A stretch of 10,646 bases of DNA, taken from NCBI GenBank assembly GCA_003501835.1, contig DNOU01000159.1:5306-15951 (forward strand). The letters are read 5' to 3'. This DNA comes from Anaerolineaceae bacterium (lineage in GTDB: Bacteria > Chloroflexota > Anaerolineae > Anaerolineales > Anaerolineaceae). A model generated the notes under the pieces. It was not told the DNA's origin. It made no database searches and saw only the letters and a list, made by a program, of their open reading frames with translations. The first letter of the stretch is position 1; each line of letters starts with the position of its first letter. The translations under genes and the position numbers were made by a program. Below, one piece after another: positions 1 to 7,663 of this stretch.

Positions 1-327
1 GGCATTTACTGCCTGCATGAACAATTGCGAGTCGTTGGTGATGATCTTGCCCAGTTTTTCTGCCTGCTGCAGGATGGGGAGGCTGAGGGGCACTCCTCCT
101 GACACACACACCATATCTACTTCATCCAGGAGCGCCAGGGGGTGTTCACCGAGCACCCATTCGACCGGAATGGATTCCAGGGCTTTGAGGGCTCCCTGCA
201 TTTCAGATGCCGGGTGCTTGTCGTTCAAGATCACCGGGATGCCCTGTTTATAGAGAAAACGCGCCAGAGCCTGCCCCTGGCGGGCAGCACCGATGATCAG
301 AACGGGTTTTCTCGAAGGCAAATTCAT
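1..327 (-). CDS. murD: MurD, UDP-N-acetylmuramoyl-L-alanine:D-glutamate ligase (N-terminal part, cut by window edge)
   Basis: Only the first 109 codons lie in the window; the gene continues past position 1. The protein begins MNLPSRKPVLIIGAARQGQA, a beta strand followed by a glycine-rich turn as in the Rossmann-like N-terminal domain of MurD. It later has a stretch reading VSGGVPLS and then ITNDSQLF, matching the place where MurD has its 'SPG' and 'GDIELF' signatures. MurD is a cytoplasmic ATP-dependent ligase that adds D-glutamate to UDP-MurNAc-L-Ala. The ATG (327-325) lies 8 bp after the mraY stop, with a modest AAGG ribosome site upstream. The order mraY then murD is the classical dcw order and supports the call. 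The ATP-binding and C-terminal domains cannot be checked here. Confidence 0.85.
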   Translation of the reverse strand, partial: MNLPSRKPVLIIGAARQGQALARFLYKQGIPVILNDKHPASEMQGALKALESIPVEWVLGEHPLALLDEVDMVCVSGGVPLSLPILQQAEKLGKIITNDSQLFMQAVNA

Positions 328-335
328 TCTCAACC

Positions 336-1328
336 TTAAACCAGCGCCAACGCAACGCCAAACATGGCAAATAAGAGGCTCACAAGCCAGAACCGCTGCA
401 CCACCTGCGTCTCGCTCCAGCCGGAAAGTTCAAAGTGATGATGCAGGGGAGCCATCTTGAAAAGACGCTTCCCGTGGCTGAGTTTGAAATACCCCACCTG
501 CAGAATATCGCTCATGGCATTGGCAAAAGGAATGACTGCGATCAATGGCAGCAGTAACCATTGTCCCGTCATCAACGCCACAACACCCAGGACGGCACCC
601 AGCGATAACGCCCCGGTGTCGCCCATGAAGAGCATTGCAGGGTGAACATTGAACCAGAGGAATCCGAACAATGCACCCACCAGGGTGAAGCAAAAACGAC
701 CGACAAACAGATCACCCTGAAGCAGGGCAATCCCGCCGTACGCGGCAAAGGCAGTAGCGGAGATCAGTCCAGCCAGGCCATCAAGGCCATCAGTGAGATT
801 AACGGCATTTGACATGGCGACGATCACGAAAGTTGCCAGGGGAATGTACCAGATACCGAGCGGGATTGCGACATCTGTTCCCGGCCAGTACATATGGGGA
901 ACATCCAAAACGTAGTAGAGAACCAGGGCTGCGCCAAGCGCCAGGATGATCTGCAAAATGAATTTGGTGCGTGCACGCATTCCCAGTCCACGGCGGGGAC
1001 CCCGGATACCTTCCCAGTCATCCACTGCGCCAAGAATGCCGAATGCGATCATCACCCCCAGCGGTAGAATGACCGATCTGCCTAGAACGGTCAAACCAAG
1101 CAGGGATGCAGCGTTCAAGAGACCGGTCATCAGCGTGACCGGAACGATGAACATCACACCGCCCATGGTGGGGGTGCCCATTTTGCTCATGTGGCTGTCA
1201 GGACCTTCCACCCGGATCATTTTGCCGATCTTCAGAGCCTTCAGGATCCGGATCAGAGGTCCACCCCAGATGACCGAAAGGATGAACCCCAAACCACTCA
1301 AGGCAAGGGCCAACGAAGTTTCCTTCAT
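336..1328 (-). CDS. mraY: MraY, phospho-N-acetylmuramoyl-pentapeptide transferase
   Basis: Integral membrane enzyme of 330 residues that transfers phospho-MurNAc-pentapeptide from UDP to undecaprenyl phosphate, making lipid I on the inner face of the membrane. The family signatures are all visible: GTPTMGG at 51-57, the DD pair at 103-104, NLTDGLDGLAG at about 177-187, FMGDTG at about 234-239, and the histidine cluster PLHHHFE at about 294-300 followed by SGWSETQVV. Many hydrophobic segments fit the usual ten-helix topology, and the length is slightly short of typical (about 320-360). The ATG (1328-1326) overlaps the murF stop as ATGA. A strong GGAGG lies 7 nt before it, inside the end of murF, so translation is both coupled and independently primed. 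Confidence 0.96.
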   Translation of the reverse strand: MKETSLALALSGLGFILSVIWGGPLIRILKALKIGKMIRVEGPDSHMSKMGTPTMGGVMFIVPVTLMTGLLNAASLLGLTVLGRSVILPLGVMIAFGILGAVDDWEGIRGPRRGLGMRARTKFILQIILALGAALVLYYVLDVPHMYWPGTDVAIPLGIWYIPLATFVIVAMSNAVNLTDGLDGLAGLISATAFAAYGGIALLQGDLFVGRFCFTLVGALFGFLWFNVHPAMLFMGDTGALSLGAVLGVVALMTGQWLLLPLIAVIPFANAMSDILQVGYFKLSHGKRLFKMAPLHHHFELSGWSETQVVQRFWLVSLLFAMFGVALALV

Positions 1329-2734
1329 TCCTGCTCCTCCAATGCTGAAACGATGCGGTCCATGCGTAGTCCGTGTGACCCCTTGACGAGGACGACGTCA
1401 TCCTCTTTGAGTGTTGATTGCAGTTCAGCCACAATATCATTGAGCTCGTCGAAACGAATGATCCGGCTGGCAGGCATGCCCGCCTCGATGGCAGCATCAG
1501 CGATCATGCGGGCGTGTTCACCAAATGTGATGAGGCGGTCCGCGATTTCTGCAACACGTAAACCAACCAGTTCATGACCTTTTTGTTCATACTGTCCTAA
1601 TTCGAACATGCCGCCCAATACAGCGATCTTTCTGCCTTGCAGTTCGCCCAACAGATTCAAAGCAGCCAGGGTGGATTCAGGCGAAGCGTTATAAGAATCA
1701 TCCAAAAGCAAGGCTCCCTGGCGGGTATGGACAGCCACCAGGCGAAGCTGGCTTGTGGCGTGGGTGAGCCCGTATTGGATCTGACCCCAGCTTAACTCTT
1801 CCGCCAGACCTGCCGCTGCGGCACGCAGAACCGTGTGAACCGAATGCCGGCCGATCAGCGGTACATGCAGTGAGGTTGAAACACCATCGTAATGCAGACG
1901 AAGGCGGATTCCGCTCATTCCAAGTCCCTCAATCTCGTCCGCCCAGAGATCAAAAGCAGGATTCAGGCCATAGGAAATGACCCGGGAGCGGGTTTGATCA
2001 GCCATGGCTTTGACCCAGGGATCATCAAAATTGAGGATGGCGGTCCCTTCAGCCGGAAGAGATTGCACAAGTTCCGCCTTGCCTCGGGCAATGATTTCCT
2101 GTGATCCGGCCCGCTCAGCATGCACCGTGCCAATATTGGTCACGATTCCCACCTGGGGTTTGGCAATCTGGCAAAGCTGGGTGATCTCTCCCGGAACGTA
2201 GAAACCCATTTCCAGGACGGCGCATTCATGACTTCTTCCGAGACGCAGCAAGGTGAGGGGGAGTCCGATTTCATTGTTCTGATTGCCCAGGTTTTTGAGT
2301 GTGCGGTACTTTTGGCTGATCACTTCTGCCACCAATTCCTTGGTGGTCGATTTACCCACGCTTCCAGTGATGCCGATGACTTTAAGATTGATCTGCGAGC
2401 GACGCAGGGAAGCCAGTGATTGCAGGGCATTAAGAGTGTTTTCCACCCGGATACAGAAATGACCTTCAGGAATGGGAGTCATCGCAGCACCGCTTCGAAC
2501 ATCCAGGACAGGGAAGGCGGGGTCGACATCTTTCTCAATCAATGCGGCCCGGGCACCGTTCTTGAAGGCATCGCTGATGTGGCTGTGACCATCAGAGTTT
2601 TCACCCGGCATGGCAATAAACAGGCTGGCAGGAATTGCCAGGCGTGAATCGACGACGGCTTCAGCAAAGACCATTGCTGGACCATCGCCGCGGTCACGTC
2701 CATTGGATTCGAGAATATCTGCCAGGGTAAACAT
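1325..2734 (-). CDS. murF: MurF, UDP-MurNAc-tripeptide:D-alanyl-D-alanine ligase
   Basis: Cytoplasmic Mur ligase of 469 residues that adds D-Ala-D-Ala to the UDP-MurNAc tripeptide using ATP. An N-terminal substrate domain is followed by the ATP P-loop GITGSVGKSTTKE at about 121-133 (Ser where many family members have Thr after GK), then GNQNNEIGLPLTLL. The MurF signature DDSYNASPESTLAAL lies in the second half and separates it from MurE, which would carry a DNPR-type motif instead. I chose ATG 2734-2732 because AGGTG lies 5 nt before it; an in-frame TTG at 2737 would add one residue but sits too close to that ribosome site. The gene starts 8 bp after the ftsI stop and its own stop overlaps mraY. 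Confidence 0.94.
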   Translation of the reverse strand: MFTLADILESNGRDRGDGPAMVFAEAVVDSRLAIPASLFIAMPGENSDGHSHISDAFKNGARAALIEKDVDPAFPVLDVRSGAAMTPIPEGHFCIRVENTLNALQSLASLRRSQINLKVIGITGSVGKSTTKELVAEVISQKYRTLKNLGNQNNEIGLPLTLLRLGRSHECAVLEMGFYVPGEITQLCQIAKPQVGIVTNIGTVHAERAGSQEIIARGKAELVQSLPAEGTAILNFDDPWVKAMADQTRSRVISYGLNPAFDLWADEIEGLGMSGIRLRLHYDGVSTSLHVPLIGRHSVHTVLRAAAAGLAEELSWGQIQYGLTHATSQLRLVAVHTRQGALLLDDSYNASPESTLAALNLLGELQGRKIAVLGGMFELGQYEQKGHELVGLRVAEIADRLITFGEHARMIADAAIEAGMPASRIIRFDELNDIVAELQSTLKEDDVVLVKGSHGLRMDRIVSALEEQE

Positions 2735-2742
2735 CAATTCAC

Positions 2743-4518
2743 CTATTGCCCGGAAATACTTTTCCGTAGATCATCTGGCGGGATATTCATCAACACCACC
2801 AGTTGTTTGACTTCTTCGCTGAACACAGGAGCTGCCACCACCGACCCCCATATCGAGCTCTTGGGTTTTTCAAGCCAGATATAAACCAGAAATTGAGGAT
2901 CGTCCACTGGACCCCAACCCACGAACGAGGCATTGGTGGCATTGCTGGAATACTGCCCATTGATGGCGATTTCTGCAGTACCGGTTTTGCCAGCCACACG
3001 GTAGCCTTCCACCAGGGCGGTTGAAGCTTCATCCTCCAGGGAGGTGGCGAGCATTTCGGAAAATGTATGAGCTGTGGTAGCTGAAATGGGCACGCCAACA
3101 ACGGTCGGATTGGTGTTGTACTGCTGTCCGTTCTGGATATAGGCTTTCAACACGTGCGGCGCCATCATCTTACCGTCATTGGCGATGGCAGATGCAGCCT
3201 GTACCATTTGAATGGGGGTCACCGCCACACCCTGCCCGAAAGAGTTGGTGCCCAGGTTGACCGGATACCAGGTAGGGTCGCCCGGGGTGCTGAGGGGGAA
3301 TACTTCCTCCCCGGTGAGATCGATGTTGGTGCGGTGACCAATGTTGAATTTTTCAACGTAATTGTAGAATTCGGTGGCGCCCATCTGGGTGGCCACCCAT
3401 GAGAGGCAAACGTTCAATGAATGCTGCATACAGCCTGTCATGTCCTGCTCGCCCCAGGCGCCCCGGTCCCAGTTAAAAATGTTGATACCGCCCACATTAA
3501 TGGTGCCGGTATCCACGAACCGGGTATCGGGTTTGACCACCCCAAGGTCGAGCGCGGAAGCCATGGTAATCACCTTGAAAACTGAACCTGGTTCATAAAT
3601 CTGCCCGATGGCTTTGTTGTATGCGATTCCCGAAGTGTAAATATCGGAGTAAGTCCAATACTCATTCAAGTTCATCCGCGGGGTGGAAGCCATCGCCAGG
3701 ATTTCACCATTGCGCGGATTTTCGACGATGATGGTTCCACTTACAGCCTCGTTCTTCTTGACTGCGTTATCGAGGATCTCTTCGGTGGCCGCCTGGATTT
3801 CACGGTCAATGGTCAGTACCAGGCTGGCTCCAGGAGGCGCTGAGGGGATCTCCTGCTCCACATATGGATCAAGCGCAACCACCACTTTTTGTTTCGTACC
3901 GGCGAGCAGATCGTTATACTTTTCCTCAACCCCAAAGAATCCGCGGGCGTTTTCACGGTCGAGATAGGGATAAAAACCGATCACATTTGAAGCCAGGCTG
4001 TTTTCTGGATAAACCCGCTGCAGGTGAGGTGACCAAACCAGACCGCGAAGAGTGGGAAGGTTCGGATCTTCACCGAACCGGTTGCTCTTCTCGTATTCCT
4101 GCTTCAAATTGGAAAGCGCATCGATCTGGGTTGCATCCACGAAATCTGCCAGGGTGACGTAGATACTTTGACCTTCCACATAAGGCATGCTGGCGAGGGC
4201 AAAGATCTGGTTATAATCCGCGCCTGTGACGGAGGCCACTGCCGTGGCGATGGCAGTGGGATTGCGTACGTAACGCAATTCAACGCCCACTTCGTACACC
4301 TCCTGATTGCCTGCCAGCAGGTGCCCCCAGCGGTCGTAGATGTATCCACGTTCCGATTGGATCGTGCGTACTTCGTATCCGTATTTCTCAGCCCAGCTTT
4401 CAAGGTTTTGTGCATGAACACTCGTCTGGATTCGGATCATCTGCGCGAACACCAGGACCAGAAATAGGGTGAGGAACAACCCCAGCCAATGAGCGTTGGT
4501 GAAGGTCCGTTTCTTCAT
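2743..4518 (-). CDS. ftsI: Class B penicillin-binding protein, FtsI/PBP2-type septal transpeptidase
   Basis: Membrane-anchored D,D-transpeptidase of 591 residues that cross-links septal peptidoglycan on the outside of the membrane. Residues 11-28 form a single hydrophobic anchor after a short basic N-terminus. A dimerisation/pedestal domain follows, with the typical ERGYIYDRWG motif at 56-65. The transpeptidase domain shows all three active-site motifs: SVFK with catalytic Ser312 and Lys315, SLN at 367-369, and KTG at 511-513 followed by TAE. No PASTA repeats are seen at the C-terminus. The ATG (4518-4516) overlaps the upstream stop as ATGA, with GGAGG 9 nt before it. Position after the FtsL-like gene supports FtsI rather than an elongation-type PBP2, although family motifs alone do not separate these. 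Confidence 0.93.
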   Translation of the reverse strand: MKKRTFTNAHWLGLFLTLFLVLVFAQMIRIQTSVHAQNLESWAEKYGYEVRTIQSERGYIYDRWGHLLAGNQEVYEVGVELRYVRNPTAIATAVASVTGADYNQIFALASMPYVEGQSIYVTLADFVDATQIDALSNLKQEYEKSNRFGEDPNLPTLRGLVWSPHLQRVYPENSLASNVIGFYPYLDRENARGFFGVEEKYNDLLAGTKQKVVVALDPYVEQEIPSAPPGASLVLTIDREIQAATEEILDNAVKKNEAVSGTIIVENPRNGEILAMASTPRMNLNEYWTYSDIYTSGIAYNKAIGQIYEPGSVFKVITMASALDLGVVKPDTRFVDTGTINVGGINIFNWDRGAWGEQDMTGCMQHSLNVCLSWVATQMGATEFYNYVEKFNIGHRTNIDLTGEEVFPLSTPGDPTWYPVNLGTNSFGQGVAVTPIQMVQAASAIANDGKMMAPHVLKAYIQNGQQYNTNPTVVGVPISATTAHTFSEMLATSLEDEASTALVEGYRVAGKTGTAEIAINGQYSSNATNASFVGWGPVDDPQFLVYIWLEKPKSSIWGSVVAAPVFSEEVKQLVVLMNIPPDDLRKSISGQ

Positions 4519-5033
4519 GGATTGCTTCCTCCAACACTCGCGCTAAGCTGGTTAATACCGCGGAAAAGCCAATCCCAGAGAGATTGGCGGTAAGTCGATT
4601 TGATGACCGGTTCCACTGTCGTGGCAATCCCTGGAGGGGGCGCCAGAACCACCGGTGATTTACCGGTGTAGCCAGGCATCTCCATGTACACAGCCTGAGA
4701 AGGGTCAATCCGTTCAAACCCCAGCTCTTTTGCTCGTGCCTCCATGACACTGGCTGAGGTCATCAGCGCCAGTCGCGCTTTTCGGTCGGCGATCTGCCTT
4801 TCCAGGTCCTGGCGTTTCTGATCATTATCATAGGAAGCCAGACCCGCTGCTGCCGCCTGCCCGGAAATGCTCAAGTAAATCCCTGCGACCACCAGGATGG
4901 ACACCAGAGCCAGCAAAAACAAGCCAATATACTGGAGCTGTACGCGCCACGGAGCCTGTCTGAAGGCGTGCGGCGATATCAGCTTCATTTTCGATGGCTT
5001 GCGTGGTGCTCGGTTCTCGTTGCGCGTGGTCAT
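4515..5033 (-). CDS. FtsL-like single-pass division protein (by position and topology)
   Basis: A 172-residue bitopic membrane protein: a basic cytoplasmic N-terminus rich in Arg and Lys (1-31), one transmembrane helix at about 33-55, then a heptad-like charged stretch at about 68-105 (for example DQKRQDLERQIADRKARL) that should form a coiled coil. A Pro/Gly-rich tail follows. This is the layout of FtsL/DivIC-type proteins, which scaffold the septal synthase with FtsB and FtsQ. It lies exactly where ftsL lies in dcw clusters, between rsmH and ftsI, overlapping both by ATGA. Sequence conservation in FtsL is too low for recognition, so the name rests on place and topology. The extra tail of roughly 60 residues after the coiled coil makes it longer than the common 90-120 residue FtsL. 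Confidence 0.75.
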   Translation of the reverse strand: MTTRNENRAPRKPSKMKLISPHAFRQAPWRVQLQYIGLFLLALVSILVVAGIYLSISGQAAAAGLASYDNDQKRQDLERQIADRKARLALMTSASVMEARAKELGFERIDPSQAVYMEMPGYTGKSPVVLAPPPGIATTVEPVIKSTYRQSLWDWLFRGINQLSASVGGSNP

Positions 5034-5992
5034 GCTTTACCTGGCTGCTTTTCCAGCTTTTCAATGATGCGTAATCGTGCGCTGCGCGCACGTGGATTCA
5101 CTTTGATTTCTTCTTCACCAGCTTCTATGGGGTGCCGGTTGATCTCCCTGATCACTGCCTTGTGACCGCAGGTGCAGGCTGGTTGTTCGGGTGGGCAGAT
5201 GCAATCCTGGCTTTCACGCCTGAAGGTGTGCTTGACGATGCGGTCCTCCAGAGAGTGAAATGAAATCACCGCCAGGCGCCCACCAGGAGTCAAGGCCTCG
5301 ATTGCCTGGGGTAGAAAATCCTCAAGCGCTTGAAGTTCCTGGTTCACGGCAATTCGGAGCGCCTGGAACGAGCGGGTGGCAGGGTGGATTTTACCCGAAC
5401 TTTTGCCAGCCGTCCTTTGGATCACATGAGCAAGTTCCAATGTTGTCTTGATGGGACGTGCCTGGACGATTGCCCTGGCGATCTGCCGGGAACGTCTTTC
5501 CTCGCCATATTTGAAGAGGATATCGGCGATTTCAGATTCGGGAAAAGTGTTTACGATCTCCGAGGCGCTGACAGGCTGAGACGGGTCAAAACGCATATCC
5601 AACGGCCCTTCTTTGAGGAATGAAAATCCGCGATGTGGCATATCGATCTGCATAGAGGAAACCCCTAAGTCAATGACGATGCCGTCGACGAAGTCCCAGC
5701 GTAGTGCCAGCAGTTCCCTGGAGAGAGAAGTGTAGGAGGAGTGCACCAGGTGGACTCGGTCTTGAAACGACGACAGGCGCTGCATGGCAATGGCAAGTGC
5801 ATCCGGGTCGATATCCAGGCCGAGAAGTTGTCCATCCGGTGAGCTGGCATCCAGGATTCCCCAGGCATGCCCACCCGCTCCCACGGTGGCGTCAACGTAC
5901 TTTCCCCCACTCACGGGTTTGATGGCAGTGATGATCTCTTGGTAAAGAACTGATAGGTGGGGCGGTTTGATACCGCCTTCCTGTGTTGCCAT
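5030..5992 (-). CDS. rsmH: RsmH (MraW), 16S rRNA m4C1402 methyltransferase
   Basis: SAM-dependent enzyme of 320 residues that N4-methylates cytidine 1402 of 16S rRNA in the ribosomal decoding centre. It starts MATQEGGIKPPHLSVLYQE, the conserved H-SVL-E opening of the family. The SAM-binding loop DATVGAGGH is at 34-42 and LGLDIDPDA at about 58-66. PATRSFQALRIAVN (about 204-217) and AVISFHSLEDRIVK (about 241-254) are family signatures. A four-cysteine stretch at about 264-275 (C-x-C-x6-C-x-C) is common in RsmH from many phyla. The open frame extends upstream inside mraZ, but the ATG at 5992 is chosen because homology begins there and it lies 1 bp after the mraZ stop. No clear Shine-Dalgarno is seen, so translation is probably coupled to mraZ. 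Confidence 0.95.
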   Translation of the reverse strand: MATQEGGIKPPHLSVLYQEIITAIKPVSGGKYVDATVGAGGHAWGILDASSPDGQLLGLDIDPDALAIAMQRLSSFQDRVHLVHSSYTSLSRELLALRWDFVDGIVIDLGVSSMQIDMPHRGFSFLKEGPLDMRFDPSQPVSASEIVNTFPESEIADILFKYGEERRSRQIARAIVQARPIKTTLELAHVIQRTAGKSSGKIHPATRSFQALRIAVNQELQALEDFLPQAIEALTPGGRLAVISFHSLEDRIVKHTFRRESQDCICPPEQPACTCGHKAVIREINRHPIEAGEEEIKVNPRARSARLRIIEKLEKQPGKA

Positions 5993-5993
5993 G

Positions 5994-6428
5994 TTAGATC
6001 GAGAGGTCGAGCGAAGCGAATTGCTTTTCCTTGAAGTCAGGCTCGGAAACCATATCATTCTGAGCCTTCCAGTTGGACGGAGACCAGATTTCGATCTCTT
6101 CGCCAATACCCACCACCACCGCAGCACCATTAAGACCGGCTTCGTCACGCAGGTTCTGTGGGATAATGAAACGGCCGGCGCGGTCGAATTCAATCTCGGC
6201 AGCATTGGCCAGGAACCAGCGTTTGAGCTGGCGGATGGCAGGGTCCATTGAATTCATGTGATTCAACCGGTCCAGGAATGCCTGAAAGCGGGCAGAGGGG
6301 TAAATGGTGAGGTTTTGATCAAATCCTTTGGTCAGGAAGGCACCACCCTGTAATTGATCCCTGTACTTTGCGGGGATGGTGATCCGTCCTTTTTCGTCGA
6401 TGGAATGATCGTAATGATTGAGGAACAT
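5994..6428 (-). CDS. mraZ: MraZ, transcriptional repressor of the dcw operon
   Basis: A 144-residue protein with two AbrB-like swapped-hairpin repeats: DEKGRITIPAKYR at 11-23 and FDRAGRFIIPQNLRDEAGL at about 81-99. These are the DXXXR-type motifs of the family. MraZ forms ring-like oligomers and in studied bacteria binds direct repeats upstream of its own gene, repressing the dcw operon. The length is normal. The ATG (6428-6426) is preceded by AGGGAAGG ending 8 nt upstream. The gene is first in the operon and its stop is 1 bp from rsmH. Four regularly spaced GTGG repeats lie in its promoter, so autoregulation is likely. Confidence 0.96.
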   Translation of the reverse strand: MFLNHYDHSIDEKGRITIPAKYRDQLQGGAFLTKGFDQNLTIYPSARFQAFLDRLNHMNSMDPAIRQLKRWFLANAAEIEFDRAGRFIIPQNLRDEAGLNGAAVVVGIGEEIEIWSPSNWKAQNDMVSEPDFKEKQFASLDLSI

Positions 6429-6435
6429 CAGTTCT

Positions 6436-6444
6436 ACCTTCCCT
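6436..6444 (-). promoter_or_regulatory. Ribosome binding site of mraZ
   Basis: On the minus strand AGGGAAGG (plus-strand complement within 6436-6444) lies at normal distance from the mraZ ATG at 6428. It supports this start and excludes the next downstream Met. Confidence 0.6.
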
Positions 6445-6456
6445 AGTTATGCTGAA

Positions 6457-6474
6457 CGCCGGACGGATCCGGCG
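6457..6474 (-). repeat. GC-rich hairpin in the mraZ 5' leader
   Basis: A perfect 7-bp inverted repeat, CGCCGGA (6457-6463) and TCCGGCG (6468-6474), with a 4-nt loop. It begins right next to the last MraZ box and lies about 28 nt before the mraZ start codon, so it would form in the untranslated leader of the operon mRNA. No U-run follows, so it is not a classical terminator. A role in mRNA stability or translation is only inference. Confidence 0.55.
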
Positions 6475-6514
6475 CTCTCCCCACAATTACCCACTTAACA
6501 CCACTTTCCTCCAC
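6475..6514 (-). promoter_or_regulatory. MraZ operator: four GTGG direct repeats at 10-bp spacing
   Basis: Reading the minus strand, GTGG begins at 6514, 6504, 6494 and 6484: GTGGAGGAAA, GTGGTGTTAA, GTGGGTAATT, GTGGGGAGAG. The period is exactly 10 bp, one helical turn, so all boxes face the same side of the DNA. Known MraZ operators are three or four direct repeats of TGGG-like boxes with 5-6 bp spacers upstream of mraZ. The array begins immediately after the -10 box, so it covers the predicted start site and first transcribed bases. Bound MraZ would block initiation. Confidence 0.85.
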
Positions 6515-6543
6515 ATTGTATCCATATTTGCGGGTGAATTCAA
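6515..6543 (-). promoter_or_regulatory. Sigma-70-type promoter of the dcw operon
   Basis: On the minus strand, TTGAAT (6543-6538) and TACAAT (6520-6515) are separated by 17 bp, the preferred spacing. The -35 matches TTGACA at four positions and the -10 matches TATAAT at five. The start site would be near 6508, giving a leader of about 80 nt. The placement against the MraZ boxes strengthens the call. Confidence 0.75.
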
Positions 6544-6544
6544 G

Positions 6545-6878
6545 TGGAATGGGGTTTTTTTAAGTATTAATTTTGGGTATTCGTGTAGAAAAAATGGGGG
6601 CAAACTGTAAAAAAGTGGGAGAGGCCGGTTTTTGGAATTTCTGATAAAGGTGACGAAGAATCGGGGAAACGACGATAAAAAGGGATGAAAATTAACAAAA
6701 ACCCCGGCATTGTGGGCCAGGGCTTGAAATTGTTGCAACTAATTCGTTAACTTTTCTCATTCATTGCTTTGGTTTATCAAAATTATCAGTAGAAGATATA
6801 CAAATAATCTGGTAATGGAAGGCCAATTTAATAATTAAGAAGAAAATAACAAATAAAGATACAAAATTATTAATCCAG
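6545..6878. other. Intergenic stretch between the R-M pair and the dcw promoter
   Basis: About 330 bp without a convincing gene. The part nearest the promoter has runs of A, T and G on both strands. The part nearest the endonuclease (6740-6878) is very AT-rich. Short open frames here lack ribosome sites and family resemblance, and one runs straight through the promoter and MraZ boxes. I see no clear terminator hairpin after the endonuclease gene, no tRNA, and no flanking direct repeats that would mark an insertion. Confidence 0.6.
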
Positions 6879-7649
6879 TTACTGAAATCGACGAAAATAT
6901 GCGTCAAGCTCTGGACGCATATTAATACCTGCGATTTCAAAACAATCAAGCAAATCCGAATAAGCCCCTTCACCTCCCAAAAAATCCCACATTTCATTGG
7001 CAACGAGGATTTCATGCTGCAGGTCAAATAATCCCCTCATCGTCCATCGGTTATAGGGTTCTGGTTCATATGGATTATACGGAATGCCGATTAATGGATG
7101 AATCTCAACAGTGGGATCTACATACATTTCGGCTGCAGCCCATAAAAGTAACATTCTTTTATAATCCTCAAAATTCCCTATGTTGGGTTTCACTGTTTTT
7201 ATGTCCATACAAAAAACAACATTGTTAGCAGTCTTTAAATAAATGTCGTAATTCCTAAGCTTTACGTTGCAAGGTTCTCCTAATTGGCAAACACTTCTAA
7301 TTTCTTCCAATTCATTTATCGAATTTGGATCTCGCTCTGCAGTTGTTATTGCAGACATAATTCCATCGATAACCCTCTGCGCTTCAGAAGATAGATAACG
7401 ATTAGGCTTAATTTGCATTTTTGCTTCTACAAACCGATCCGCAGCTAGTTCTATTGCGACAGGTTCGTAGATAGAGACCCCGAAAGTTGTGTTTAGAGAT
7501 TGAATAAATGAAAAAAGAGCCATTCGATCGCGTCCAAGTAAACGGTAATGGAAAGGCATGTACTCTGATTCAGGTTTGTATGCCTTGAATTTCTTTGATA
7601 GGCACTGTTGAATTTTGGATATTAATCTTTCTTTTCGTTCAGGTTCCAT
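6879..7649 (-). CDS. Type II restriction endonuclease, TdeIII/MjaII-like (PD-(D/E)xK fold)
   Basis: A protein of about 256 residues. From memory of the family it resembles the TdeIII/MjaII group of type II endonucleases, whose known members cut GGNCC. A PD-(D/E)xK-type core is visible in the middle: NYDIYLKT (Asp at about 135) followed by FCMDIKTVKPN (Asp149, Lys151), which would bind Mg2+ and cleave DNA. The helix after it, KRMLLLWAAAEMYVDP, is typical of the group. The gene follows the methyltransferase gene on the same strand, as expected for an R-M pair. I prefer ATG 7649 because GGGGAG lies 8 nt before it; the ATG at 7655 is only 2 nt from that ribosome site and would add Met-Ala. The low GC content matches the methyltransferase. 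The recognition sequence is inferred, not seen. Confidence 0.8.
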   Translation of the reverse strand: MEPERKERLISKIQQCLSKKFKAYKPESEYMPFHYRLLGRDRMALFSFIQSLNTTFGVSIYEPVAIELAADRFVEAKMQIKPNRYLSSEAQRVIDGIMSAITTAERDPNSINELEEIRSVCQLGEPCNVKLRNYDIYLKTANNVVFCMDIKTVKPNIGNFEDYKRMLLLWAAAEMYVDPTVEIHPLIGIPYNPYEPEPYNRWTMRGLFDLQHEILVANEMWDFLGGEGAYSDLLDCFEIAGINMRPELDAYFRRFQ

Positions 7650-7663
7650 CGCCATATCTCCCC

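Noticed and set aside
946..1577. Long plus-strand open frames opposite mraY and murF
   Set aside because: These are antisense shadows of clearly recognised genes and show no conserved motifs.
5993..6205. N-terminal extension of rsmH by 71 residues inside mraZ
   Set aside because: The extension is the mraZ sequence read in another frame. RsmH homology begins at the ATG at 5992, one base after the mraZ stop.
6487..6738. 83-residue open frame upstream of mraZ on the minus strand
   Set aside because: It runs through the -35, -10 and all but the last of the MraZ boxes, has low-complexity Phe/Pro/Leu-rich content, and lacks a convincing ribosome site.
6761..7027. 88-residue open frame overlapping the end of the endonuclease gene
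   Set aside because: It overlaps the endonuclease in another frame, has AT-driven composition rich in Ile and Phe, and shows no family resemblance.
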